A stretch of 64,000 nucleotides of DNA, taken from positions 2,222,609-2,286,608 of the forward strand of contig NC_019863.2 of NCBI RefSeq assembly GCF_002234675.1. The letters are read 5' to 3'. The DNA is from Oryzias latipes (taxonomy: Eukaryota > Chordata > Actinopteri > Beloniformes > Adrianichthyidae). Position numbers and translations under genes: made by a program. Within the stretch, counting starts at the first letter, position 1. Every line of letters starts with the position of its first letter. The notes below the pieces were generated by a model. It saw only the letters and a list, made by a program, of their open reading frames with translations, was not told where the DNA came from and did not search any database. This document shows positions 1-11,556 of this stretch, piece after piece.

Positions 1-290
1 TGAATGTGGATGACAACCTTTGAGGGTTAGCTCTAAATAAAGAACGACCATCCATCCATCATGTAGACCCGCTTCCTCCTGTGGAGGTCACAGGAGTGCT
101 GGGTAAACTCTGACCAGGAACCACACTGGCTCCTGCAGGTCATCCACAGTCACCAGTTAGTCTGGGAAACATCTTTTTGGACTGTGGGAGGAGGTCAGAG
201 AGAACATGGAAACTCCCCACAGGAAGGACCTAAGCAGGATTTGAACCAGCACCATGTCGCTGTAAGGCCACTGGGATAACCTATAACTTT
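1..290 (-). repeat. Diverged tRNA-derived dispersed repeat
   Basis: Read on the minus strand, about 285 to 220 contains a tRNA-like segment with a clear B-box-like GGTTCAAATCC. It is followed by sequence related to the longer copy at 63000-63300 (wording such as 'gaggaggtcagagagaacatgg' on the plus strand). No intact tRNA cloverleaf is claimed. This is a fossil SINE-like repeat of a type common in fish. Confidence 0.55.
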
Positions 291-339
291 ATCTAAGTTT
301 TCTTAGTTTTGCTGCTGTTTTTTTAAGGGATTCAGAAGC

Positions 340-1290
340 AGCATGGAACAATATGGAACAACATGGAAGTGCATGGAACCCTATGGAACAACATGGGAGT
401 TCTGGGAACGTCATAGAACAACATGGAAGAGCATGGAACCCTATGGAACAACATGAAAGTGCATGGAACCCTATGGAAAAACACGGGTGTGCTGGGAACG
501 TCATGGAACAACATGGGAGTGCTGGGAACGCCATGGAACAACATGGGAGTGCTGGGAACGCCATGGAACAACATGGGAGTGCTGGGAACGTCATGGAACA
601 ACATGAAAGTGCATGGAACCCTATGGAAAAACACGGGTGTGCTGGGAACGTCATGGAACAACATGGGAGTGCTGGGAACGTCATGGAACAACATGGGAGT
701 GCTGGGAACGCCATGGAACAACATGGGAGTGCTGGGAACGTCATGGAACAACATGGAAGTGCATGGAACCCTGTGGAACAACACGGGTGTGCTGGGAACG
801 TCATGGAACAACATGGGAGTGCTGGGAACGCCATGGAACAACATGGGAGTGCTGGGAACGTCATGGAACAACATGGAAGTGCATGGAACCCTGTGGAACA
901 ACACGGGTGTGCTGGGAACGTCATGGAACAACATGGGAGTGCATGGAACCCTGTGGAACAACATGGAAGTGCATGGAACCCTATGGAACAACATGGGAGT
1001 GCTGGGAACGTCATGGAACAACATGGAAGTGCAAGGAACTGTCATGGAACAACATGGAAGTGCATGGAACCCTATTGAACAACATGGGAGTGCTGGGAAC
1101 GTCATGGAACAACATGGGAGTGCTGGGAACGCCATGGAACAACATGGGAGTGCTGGGAACGTCATGGAACAACATGGGAGTGCATGGAACCCTGTGGAAC
1201 AACATGGAAGTGCTGGGAACGTCATGGAACGTCATGGAACCCTATGGAAAAACATGGAAGTTCACGGACTGGCATAAGACGACATGGAAA
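340..1290. repeat. 30-bp minisatellite, about 31 units
   Basis: Units of 30 bp follow one another almost without indels (core GGAACAACATGGGAGTGCTG); one 31-bp unit near 1031 shifts the phase. At least four variants alternate (tcatgg/ccatgg, ctatgg, ctgtgg, and acacgggtgt). Blocks of variants are themselves duplicated: 721-829 equals 841-949, and 451-540 matches 601-690. Because 30 is a multiple of 3 and the unit has no stop, several frames on both strands stay open for over 200 codons. These are not genes. Confidence 0.95.
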
Positions 1291-1591
1291 GGCATGAACC
1301 TTTTTTGGGAGGAAATGAATGTTCCAGAGGTTTTTAGGAACTACATGAAGTTCATTTTTGCTCATGAATCAATGTGGATGTCTTCACTTCATCTCACATT
1401 GTTTTCAGTTCATTTCTAAAAGAGAATAGCTTTCTTACAGGGATCATTGCTTCTTTGTTGAGTGTAAATAAATCTAAACAACAGCATCTGCACGTTTAAT
1501 GGAAAGCTGAATCAGCAGCATTTGCTGCTCACCAACACTAAACTGGTTTTTGTGCTTTTTCACTGCCTGCTTTACCAACGTCACCAGAAAC

Positions 1592-2721
1592 TAGGGTTGG
1601 GCGATGTCCCTTAAATTGGCCGTTGACGATGTTTGCTGTCAACCATCGGGATGGACGATGACATCGTAGGGGAAGGGGAGGGGGGGGGTATTTTTACATT
1701 TTTCGTTCTTATATAACTGCTATTCGTTTTTTTGCTTTTTTCATTTTATTTCCCAACTAATGACTAATCCGCGATGATCCAGTATAAACTGAGGGAAGTG
1801 ACTTTAACAAAAAAAGTAACAAACAAAATAGAAAAGAAGTAGTCCGCTCCCGCACTTAACTAGTGAAGTGGACCGGCGGAGCGCGGACTTACAGCTTTGT
1901 GTTTGATGGGAAGGGGGGGGGGGGGGGTACATGAGCGGTATGTGTGGGAGATTTAAGACTGCGATCCGTCCCGCAGCTCTAGGGGTACAAACAACCGAAC
2001 TCAGAACCGGGTCTAAAAGTGTGTGTCTGAGCACAGCTCGGATCGTCAGCACACACAGCGGTTTGAGCTTCAAAGCAGAAATGTCGCTCAGTCCTTAGAA
2101 AACATTCAAACAATCACGTGGATTTGTGTTTCCAGTCGTGTCCCGACTAAATAAAGGCTGATGTTATTCACAGCAAGCAGCACCACCCAAAGCTAATGTT
2201 GTTAGCCCGTGTTAGCATACTGCTAATCCTGGCTTCGGTCAGAAAAAGCACTGACCACACGGATTAAAATTCAAATGATGAGCGAACAGGTGTTTCATAA
2301 TAACCGTAACATTATTAAAGGCACGTTTAGAAGATCATCTCGTATTTTACCGAGCTGACATGTCAATGTATATAGCCGCTCGGCGCTGTTTAACATTGTT
2401 TTGTATTGAATTGTTACATTCAATAAAGTTTGGGGAAAAAAAGCCGCTTGGCGGAATTTATATCCTTCCGGTTTTCAAACCCTACTGCGCATGTGCGAAT
2501 GATTTATTCCGACGGAAAGTGTGACCTTAGTGAACGTTTTTATATTCTGAAAACATTTTTCTGGGCCCATGTACACGGTTGGATTCTAATCCGACCATTG
2601 ATCCCATCAAGATATTTTGTACATGTAACCGCGGCTTCTGGTGTCGACGCGCAACGTGGCGGGGGCGTGGCATCACGATGGTGGTCTCTCCATGATGATA
2701 TCGTCCATCGGCACAACCCTA
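1592..2721. mobile_element. Non-autonomous hAT-like element with 8-bp TSD
   Basis: The left terminus TAGGGTTGGGCGATG (1592) pairs with a right terminus whose reverse complement is TAGGGTTGTGCCGATG (ending 2721). Both sides are flanked by ccagaaac (1584-1591 and 2722-2729), a perfect 8-bp target duplication as expected for the hAT superfamily. No transposase reading frame is visible. The interior carries a G-run near 1911-1928 and a second repeat (about 2192-2637) that is shared with 54553-55451, so the structure looks composite. Confidence 0.85.
2192..2637 (+). mobile_element. Embedded repeat, related to the copy at 54553-55451
   Basis: This stretch, including 'gcactgaccacacggatt' and the terminus 'acatgtaaccgcggctt', closely matches 55075-55451. 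It therefore represents an independent dispersed family sitting inside the hAT-like element at 1592-2721. Its left end is not clear here. Confidence 0.7.
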
Positions 2722-3117
2722 CCAGAAACTAAAAAATATTGGAGACAGGAACGAAACAAAATTCTGCAAGAGATTTGAAATACAGCCAAAGGGATTATTA
2801 TGGGATGTGGGGTCTGATCATATTTCTGCATACGTGGAATTTTCTTCCTTTGCCATCAGAGCTGACGTGCTTCAATTAGTCTGATTTTCTGTTCATATGC
2901 CGGTTGGGGGTCATTTTGACGACAGGTGCAGATGTATGACTTCATTTGAATCCAAGAAATCTGCGTTTTTTTCCCCGCATCTTGTTTGCCAACTCTAGTT
3001 TTGATTACATCAGCGTTCCTGCCCGATAGCACCTGATATCTCCAAGAGGCCTGATGTCATCTGCAGTGGCTCAAAAGGTGGGCGGGGAAAGCGTTTTTTT
3101 TGGTCATGCACACTGAC

Positions 3118-6100
3118 CTGTGAACTCCAGGTTGGCGGCGTCCTCCAATAACTGCTCTTTCATGCTGCCGAGTGTCTCCACAATCATTTCCTTCATCTCT
3201 TCCTGCTTGCGGTTTGCGATGGCCATGAGGGAGCTGAAGAGCTCCCCCTCCTTCTCGCGGGTGTATTCCAGCCTGCGCGGCGTGATCTGCAGGTCCCTCT
3301 GCATGTCAAAGGCCTGCAGGGGAATGAGGCAACAAGGTCAAAGTTCCTGTGAGGAGCACAGAAGGTTAAAGATCCAGGAGGAACGGAGATTATGAGGCAA
3401 CAGCAAACGTCACCAGACTGAAGCAATAAAGAAAAGAATGGGTTCTGCAGAATCTGTCATCTTGAAATAGTAATCCTGGACGTCCATCTGCTCACCTGGT
3501 TGATGAAGAGATCTAGACATCGGCAGTGAAGTCCGTTCAGCACGTTTGCAGCCTCTACTTGTTGGTTTTGGAGAACCTGGCGAGTGAAAGGAACCAGCAA
3601 CCGATGCAGCCTATCGAATGATTCCCCCAGCATGCTCTGGGGCTTGGCACCCGGTGCAGGGATCAGTGTCGGAGCGCCGCAGGAACAGTTGCCCGTTGGG
3701 CTGGTTAGGAATCCGAGTGAGAGGAGCTGTTTGTGGAGGGAGCTCTTCTCCCGCTCCTTCTCCTTCTCCTTGTCCGCCCCGCGGCCGGGCTCCGGGGAGG
3801 CGTTCAGAGCGCCGTCGGGAAGACGGACAAAGCAGATGGGAAACGACAGCATCTCTCTGACCTTCCAGAGCTCAGACACCTGATCTGCAGTCAAGGAGTC
3901 CTGGTTGACGGCGTAAAGGATGATGGGAATCACGCAGTGGCTGCAGTCCTCCAGAGCCTCCTCTATGGGCTGGACGCTTGGGCAGGGAACCACCATGACT
4001 TTAGCTTCCTGAAATACAGAAGTCGTCTGATGAGACGCCGTCTCTAAGCTACCACAGTGACGCTTTTGAAACCCGAAAGGTAAACGTGAAGAAAATCATG
4101 AATACGTTCACTGTAGATCACGTCATCAAAGAAAAGCTTCTTTATTTCCTTTGTCCTTATCTAAGTTTAGACAATCATTTAGCCTGATGAATTCTGGGAG
4201 TTCAACAGTTCTTAGAAAAAACTACAAAGGCTCTTTCAGTCCTCAAACACGTTTTCTTTCAAGAAAATAGATTAGCATTAGCAACATCCGTTGGTTTTGA
4301 CGGAGCTGATGTTTCAGTTTGAGCTGAAACTGTGACCACTACAAACTGAAACGGGAGCGTTTCTGACGCAGCCACACTCGGCTGCCGCACCACTAATGAC
4401 ATCATCTCCACCATTAGGCCTCAAACCAATTTTGCTTTCTTAGCACAGCTGAGAAGATGTACCTTTTTAAATCTGCCTATTAGAAGCGAGCACATCACTT
4501 TGTCAGATACAGCTGTCCTGCTGGAGTCTGAAGCTGAACACAAGACAAGAAGAATCCAAAAACATCCCCCCCCCCCTTTGAACACATAAATATTTGTGTT
4601 GGCCTTAGGAACGACATGAGTAAAATAAAAAAGGAGGTCTGACAGCAGAAATGTGAACAGAATGGCAGCTCGCTGTGCGACGAGGAGAAGGCTGCAGAAG
4701 AAACGGGCCGGCATGAGCGGCAGCCACACAAAGGAGACAGTCAGCCCCGTCTCCAGAGAAGGAGGCCGGACTGCCTGAGCGGGAACAAAGATGGCCTGCA
4801 AACATTTGCAGTCCAAATCAGCAGCATCTGAATGCCCTCAGATCCAAGAGTTGGAGGATTTTCAGTGACAGAAAGAACAAGCTAAGTCCTTACTAAGGGG
4901 ACTGTGGATCCTCAGCAGCCAACAACACAGAGATAACAGTGATGGGGTTGATTAGTGAAAGGCGGCGGTGAGTCAGCAGCCCGGGAGTGCGTTCAGGTTC
5001 AGGGGGGTAATTAGTGGTAGGTTCTCATTTTCTGTCTTCCAAAACACAACGTGCTAAATATGGCAGAACGGTGAGAAAACCACAGTGAGGGGAGAGATTC
5101 TGAAAGCTCATCCCAGCTCTGTGCAGCCAGCAGGATCTCTGCTGCGTAGCTAGAAAAAAACAGCTTTAAAGTCGGAATGTTTCACGGAAGAAGGCCACAG
5201 GAAAACGTGGTGTTGGAGCAAACTGAACGCCTTTGTTTCCCCAACAGATGTTTTCCTCAAAGGCCCTTTTTTTCCTTCCTATGGTCTAGTTTTTGGGATT
5301 TTTGTGGGCCTCCAAGCAGCAAATGTTCTCCTGAAAAGCTCTGACTTTGGGGATTTCATCTCACTGATCTGGAAACCTGAAAATGTTTGTATGAAACGCT
5401 GCAACAACAACAACAAAAAACAGCAATTTCAGAGAGTTTTAGTTCTGAAAGTGTAACCATAGCAACTATATTTTTTTACACGAAGCAGTCATGTGAATCG
5501 CACCAGACCAGTAGCATTACGTAAGGGGGGCGGGCTGGTGGGCCGCCCTGCAGCAGAGCTGGACCCAGTTTCTCTGGGCTCGGCGATGAGCCCTGATCCA
5601 AACGATTAGAGGCCAATTTCCGTGTGTCACACATGAAAAGAATGACTGTGAGCCTCGCACCGAGCCAAATCGTGTCACCCCCACAGGACATTGTAATTTT
5701 CAGGTCACACTGGATGAAGCTTCTGCATGACTGCAGCTCTGCGGCCGACATTTTCCAGCCTTTTCTACAGAACTCGTAACTGTCGAGTCTGTTTTCCCCT
5801 AAAATAGAAAGAGAAGGATGAAAAAAGAACTACTAGAGGATTTTAACCCTGAACAGGAGCACAACTGACTTTAGTATAGAAAAAGAGAAAGTTCCCTTGA
5901 AAATAATCAGCTCTGCTCTGGATTATCTGTGAGCTTACCCATGTGAGCAAAGGCCAGTTTAAATGAGAGACAGCAAGGAAAAGAATGGACTGATCCATTT
6001 TTTAACAGGAGGAAGCGCTTCAAACACATATTTGTGGCGTACTCACTGTGCTGAGAATTGTAAAAAACTTTGCTTATTATTTCTGAGTAGTAAAAACAAA

Positions 6101-9100
6101 AATACCGTATTTTCCCGACCATAGGGCGCACTGGTTTATAGGCCGCAGTCTCAGTTATGGGTGATTTTTCTGGTTTTAAGACATGCATGCTAGTGTGTTT
6201 AAAAAAGGCTGCGGGAGCAAAGCTGAGTTGGTTGTGATTTATTTTTTATTTTCTCAGTCATCAGTCAGCATCCAAAAATCAAAGTCCTCATCTTCTGCAT
6301 CTGGAATGAACAGCTGGGCCGAATTTCTATCAAACACGCCAGCTTCCCTTTCCTCATGGTCAGAGTCCGTCTCCTCCCAGTCTTAGTGAACGTCAACAGT
6401 GTGACTCACCGGGACGTCAAAAGTGAGCAGCGCCTCGTCCACGTTGGTGATGTGGCTGGATGTGTTTGTCTGCAATCTTTACACTGCGGCAGGAGCAGAA
6501 GATGAACATCTTTTGATTGTAATCCGCTGGAAGTTGCCGCGCCACCGTGGTCCTTGCCGGGATGGAAAGATGACGGCGTTTAATAAAAGCACAAAGACGG
6601 ACCTCCTTGAAAATGTTCAGTTTTCATGTCCTCTGTAAGCGCTACACCTTCAGTGGAATGGTGACTGTAGAGACGCTTCTCCCAGATGTTCTCTGATCCT
6701 TGATCCATCGCTCCAGTCGGTCTTCCAACTCGGGCCGCCTCGCCTCGTTTCCACGGAAACTCAGCTGTGTCTTCTCGACTTGTTGGAGTTTGTTTTCCAG
6801 CTTCCTTCAGTTGTGAACCATGGATTCCTTCATCTTGAATTCTCTGGCAGCTGCTCCATTCCCATGATCCTCCGCGTGGCTGATAGCTTGCAGTTTAAGC
6901 GTGTCCCTTTGCATTTTCAGGGTTTCCAAAACGATGTTCTTCATAATGCACAAACGGGGGGTGTCTCCTTTCACGTCCTCACTTCCCTCCTTAGCGTTCT
7001 CATGCTGTCCTCTACCATATCCTCATAACTGAAGTCACGCAACACCTTAGAGCACACCGTATATTTTGGAGAGCGCATTATGGTTGTGAAAATACGGTAA
7101 CTGAAAGAATTAAACTGGTAAGTTAAAACTTACTGTACCAGTCGATTATTAAAACTGCTTTTGACACAATTATTCCCGGATTTACCTTTGATAACTCTCT
7201 ACACAAGTTTGTTCCACTGAAATGTGGATTATAATAAAATTAGATTGTCTATAACAATTAGATTGCCAATTGAATGAATTTAATACTTACTTAGATAAAT
7301 GCTTTAACAAAGCAGTAGAGCAAACATGGTTTAATGCTTTTCCAGGGGTTTCTACAGATCATGGGAGACGAGTTAAGCCAGGAAGTTCTGCAGATTTGCA
7401 CTGGACTATAAAATCCAACATACTTGTGGATGGGAGAAATAAAAAACCCTTTCAAACCTGTTGTGTTTGTGCACCAACAGTTGGTTCAGAAAAGCATCTC
7501 TGCTGTCATCCTGCAGCGTCATTAAAGCCTTTTACAGTTCAGCACTACTCACCTGTTTGGACCTTTGCGTTGCATTTTAATTCGTGTTAAAAAGATGTTT
7601 TTGTTCTTTTGTCTTCAAATTATCGCAATTGTCTTCAAATTACCGCAGAAGATGACCTCTCGCACTTAACCAATGAAGGAGGAAGCACAGAGGCACAGAG
7701 AGACACTCCTATTGTGTGTTAAAAAGTCCACTACGGTACAGTCTATTGGACTGATATTAACAATAAAAATAAAACTGTGTTGAGCAATAGTCCAATGTTC
7801 TTTAATAAATGTTTTAAAAAAGCGTCAGAAATGTTTCTGAAGGGTTTTAGATGAGTAAGGATCAGTGACGGACATTCTTCTGCTGCGAGGATTTTTGTTT
7901 TTGTTTTTTAGAGTCATGAAGGTACAGAATGGGTTTAACCCTGAAGAACCAAAAACTGTTTTCTTCTGGACTTTTAGAACTCGCTTGACTTTTCTTGCTT
8001 GTTTATTCATCTGTGGTAGCAACATTATACAGCCACAAAAAAACTAAAAATGATTTGAACATTCACACAGGGTGACGTCTCAGTTCAGAAATAGACCAAA
8101 TTCAGATTTTGGGAAATATAACAGTTTTCTTTTAGTGGTTTGCTTTTACTATATACTGACATTTATGAATATTATAACACATTATAAAACCATAAAGTTT
8201 CAACAATAAAAGAGACTAAAGGCATACAAGTTTATGATGTTAGGATAAAACAAAGTACCTGAAGCAGCGGGTGGTGCAGGGTGATCTCCAGCTCTGCCAG
8301 CCTGTGAGCTGGGTCCTCACACTCTTCGTGGATCTCCAGATCCTCTCTGGGAATGGTATCCCAGCGACCGCGGTTCGCTGCCAGCTGGTGCACCAGCTCA
8401 TACTGACCCGGCAGAGCCAGGCTGAGTCTGGTCTGTCTCCCGTGGGTGAAGCACAGCTTCCGTCTCTTGCAGACGCTGCCCTGGACGCCGTCGCAGGCCT
8501 CTCCGGCCTCTGGGCCCAACGGCAAGAGCCGTTCCCCCAGAAGGCAGTTGAGCAGCTGGTAGCGGGCGGCGCAGTCCTGGCCCAGGATGAGGATGTAGGG
8601 GGCGGCCCCCACGGTACGTCGAAGAAACTCTTCCTCGTGACTTGGAAAAGAGATGCAGCTGAGCTGGCCTACAAAAGGTAGACGGCAGGATGTGAAGCTC
8701 TTTCAAAATAAGAGGAAAATATTCTAGCAAAATTTCACTTAAAGTCCAATCTTCTTTTGATCTACGTTCAAAATGTTCACAGAGGTCTTTTAATTCTGAT
8801 TACGCCGTTTTTAGCCTAAATCAGAAAACCTGAGTAGTTTTCTAGGACATAGTTTCTGCAGAGCAGCAGGGGTTCATTCGAAATTCACCTCCGAGGCATG
8901 AGCGGGACTGTTGGCACAGAGCAAGCCCACCCCCCTTCCCATTGCTCAGAGCTCACCTGCTAGCTTCTCACAACCTCAACCCAACGACACCGCTGCAACA
9001 AAAACGACGATCAATATTGAAGTCATCCAGCCAGATACCGACTCAGACATGGTCAACGAAGCACGGACCTACTTTTTATTTCGTTATATTTGTCTGTAGT

Positions 9101-11556
9101 TCAAGTTATAAACTGTCCAATCAGAGGCCTTGCTAGGAGCGTGTGGTCTCACAATCGAACGTTCAAACCGTTTGACAGATTCTCCAGTGGTAGGGGTGTG
9201 GCCTTCCAACCAGTTCACTCCTAATTTGGTTGCCATAGAGATCTACACTCAGACCAATCACTGTTTACTGAGAATATCTGGTTCCAACATGGCGACGTCC
9301 ATATCGCGAAGAAATGGCGACTAAATAGATTTCATTTCGTTGGAGCTGCAAGTAAACCATTTTCCATAGATGACATCACACTCACTATACAGTCAACGGG
9401 CCCGTCTACAGTAAATAGCAGCGTTTTTTTCGTCTGCTTCTGATTCACAGTGAATAATAAAAAGAAATACTCAGAAAACGAATATAATAATAATTTTTTC
9501 ATGAATGTCCTCCATCATGAGAAAAATGCCAGAAGAACATTTTAAAAAACCCCAAAAAACACATTTTCATTGGAGTGGGTCTTCGATTTGAATCTTCATC
9601 AATTCTTAAACTTCCAAAGGAACAAACGCCACAGCAGCATGACACAACCGCTCTGATCAATCTGAATCATGTCCAACATACTTCCATAGAAGACGAGGGA
9701 ATCCCCCTAGGATCAGTTTTTGTCAACAGCATCCTCCGTTGAGTTCAGCTAACCCAAACGGCCTTTTTCTACCTCAGGAGGTGTGAGGTCTTTATGGCTC
9801 TTGACAGGAACATGCAAACCCGCGTGTGACCTCCGCCAAAGGCCACAAATCCAAACATTTTCTCTCCAGATAAGAGCAAACTCAAACATTTACTCAGACA
9901 ACTTTACTGAGTCCTACTTTAATCAGTACTTCAGCGTGGAATGCAGCTGTGTCGTAGCTCGTTTTCCGCTCATTCTGCAGTCATGGAAGCAGCTTTGAAA
10001 CCTCATTCTGCTGGGATTTCTGAACGCTTTCATCTATAACTTTATTTTTGCATAAATAATGCCACGATAGCAGGGTCAGCAGGTGACCCATACCCAACGT
10101 GCACAAACAAGGGTCGACTAAAGCCACCTCAAGTTTCCAGCCTGAAGTCTCAGCATTTTTGGTTGGCTTTAGGGAGAGAAGGGCTGCTAAGCTCATTCTA
10201 TGACCCTAATTAATGGATTTATTTCTGCTTCAGCCTTTCAGCTGTTGGATCTGTTCACAGCAGCTCCTCTGGATGGTTCAACAATGTTGAAATCCCACTC
10301 CGATCATCTTTGATCCATTTTAAAAGGCCTTTTAATTAAAATGATCCTGTTTTTAGCCAAACTCTAAACAAAAAACTATCGTTTCTAGGCCTACACAATA
10401 AATCACAAATGTATGGTTATCAAGCTGTGCAATACACATATCGAAAAAGACGGTGAAAATCACAATAAATGGTAACCTTAAATGTGCTAAAATGATCTTA
10501 TGGTAGTTTGAAGTATTTAACAAATCAAATAAATCCATTTATGCATTAGACCAATCGGATGAAGCCCTTTGATGTTGGATGTTTGCCTCCTATGTAGACA
10601 AGAGCCACTAGGAGTAGAATTGAAGTTATGTTGACTCTTAAACTGTTGCAGTTGTTACTGTTGCTATTAGTTCATGTATCGCAACTTATATTGCCATCGG
10701 AATATGGATCACTAATATCGCCACATTTAATCTTACCGTGCAGTCCTCATAGTTCCATAGTTCATTTGTAAGAAATTCACTTCTGAATTCTGGACGAGAC
10801 TTCATTTCCCATCAACCCTTTGTGTACACTTTCTCCCACCAGCTTATGGCCCGCCCCTCGCACCCCCAACAGAAATGGCCAGCGAAGCTATCCAGCCGTA
10901 GCTTTGAGCCAGACGCCAGCTCGGATCCATTGGTCAGCTGGATAGCTCGGCTGGTTAAGTGCGGGACCGGCTCATATTTAGGGTTTGATTCCCAGGGTGC
11001 GCAAAGAGCTTTTAACCAGTTTGGGTCTTTGGCAACTCTGTAGTCACACATCTGTGCTGGACCCCCCAACCCGGATGAAATACGGGGGTTGTATCAGGAA
11101 GGGCATCTGGCCTAAATCTGCCAAATCATCTATCTACATCATCAGAATGGAGCGGAGCAGAGAGCTCCTGGCTTCATTATTTCTCAAACGGAATTGTTGT
11201 TTTCATCTGCTCCTGATTCACAACGATTTGGATAAAGCACTACTCAGAAATGCAACCGACTCTCAGTTTTCTTGCCATGCATCCTCCATCATGACAAAGT
11301 GGGTCTTTTCTGATCGAACCCGTTCAAACTCACTTGCTTCCAGTGAATCCGCGTTTATGGTCGATGCGCAGGCGTTGCTGTAGTTCTGTCGTATCTCCTT
11401 GAAGAAGCTGTTGGTCTCCTTCAGGTTCTTCTTCAGCTGGACCGAGTTCTTGTTGTAGTTGTTGAATATTCGGGTCATGTCCCGGGCTAAAGGGGTCGTT
11501 TTCTGCTGCTGCTGCTGCTGCACATTTCCCTCCATCATCATCGAACGGCGGGACAA
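3118..11556 (-). CDS. dstyk: dstyk, dual serine/threonine and tyrosine protein kinase (5' part, exons 1-4)
   Basis: Four coding exons are visible: 11556-11334, 8668-8259, 4008-3496 and 3313-3118, all with GT-AG introns and matching phases (1, 0, 0, 1). They give about 447 residues of the long N-terminal region of DSTYK (RIPK5 family), a receptor-interacting-type kinase linked to FGF/ERK signalling and cell death. Recognisable conserved stretches are ILILGQDC and [12 protein letters not shown] (exon 2), [15 protein letters not shown] and [10 protein letters not shown] (exon 3), and [19 protein letters not shown] and [16 protein letters not shown] (exon 4). The start is the first ATG of the open exon 1. 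Exon 1 has six glutamines from a CAG run, and human DSTYK differs strongly there. The kinase domain and stop are not in the window: I found no continuation between 1 and 3117, so the gene runs off the left edge. No break is seen in the part present. Confidence 0.93.
4100..6100. other. dstyk intron 2, right part: no gene seen
   Basis: This is unique-looking intronic sequence with a C-run near 4567. Short open frames here resemble nothing I recognise and lack plausible splice context. Confidence 0.6.
6103..7099 (-). mobile_element. Tc1/Tigger-like DNA transposon with decayed transposase
   Basis: The termini are inverted copies: TACCGTATTTTCCCGACCAT at 6103, and at 7099 the reverse complement TACCGTATTTTCACAACCAT. 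TA at each end is compatible with a Tc1/mariner-type duplication. The minus strand around 6760-6660 reads [17 protein letters not shown] then GRSVSTV, which resembles the DNA-binding region of pogo/Tigger/CENP-B-type transposases. Stops and frameshifts follow, so it is a pseudogene. Confidence 0.75.
7112..8230. other. dstyk intron 2, left part: no gene seen
   Basis: The sequence is AT-rich and intronic, with no repeat termini or coding exon that I can support. Confidence 0.5.
8741..9583 (-). mobile_element. Dispersed TIR element (AAAGTCC... / ...GGAGTGGGTCTT family)
   Basis: The ends read AAAGTCCAATCTTCTTTTGA at 8741 and tggagtgggtctt at 9571-9583, forming short imperfect inverted repeats. 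Internal wording (ggacatagtttctgcagag, and cctccatcatgagaaaaatg near the end) recurs in the copies at 10290-11310, 30394-30975 and 62040-62580. No transposase is visible. It lies in dstyk intron 1, 73 bp from exon 2. Confidence 0.7.
10389..10749. mobile_element. hAT-like MITE remnant nested in the TIR element
   Basis: The left end 'taggcctacacaataaatc' pairs imperfectly with the reverse complement of 'cttaccgtgcagtcctca'. It resembles the TAGG(C/G)CTGCACGATA termini at 63402 and 63853, with 'gata/ata'-rich sequence inside. No target duplication could be confirmed. Confidence 0.5.
10933..11125 (+). mobile_element. tRNA-derived SINE
   Basis: An A-box-like segment (ggatagctcggctggttaag) is followed about 40 bp later by the B-box-like ggtttgattccc. 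A tail contains 'aggaagggcatctggcct', a tail motif I recall from fish SINEs. It is inserted in the TIR element at 10290-11310. Confidence 0.65.

Larger units (their letters stand above)
10290..11310 (-). mobile_element. Second copy of the same TIR element, with nested insertions
   Basis: It begins with tcccactccgatcatctttg and ends with cctccatcatgacaaagtgg near 11300, matching the termini of the 8741-9583 copy. It is interrupted by a hAT-like piece (10389-10749) and a tRNA-derived SINE (about 10933-11125). Its end lies about 25 bp from the splice donor of dstyk exon 1 (exon end 11334). Confidence 0.65.

Noticed and set aside
289-1419. Several 70-300 aa open frames on both strands with repeated ALPCCS or MEQHGSAW-type units
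   Set aside because: They follow directly from a stop-free 30-bp tandem repeat; frames overlap each other on both strands and no protein family is recognised.
1-3117. Remaining dstyk exons, including the kinase domain
   Set aside because: I found no segment resembling the next DSTYK exon or kinase motifs on the minus strand here; the gene must continue outside the window.
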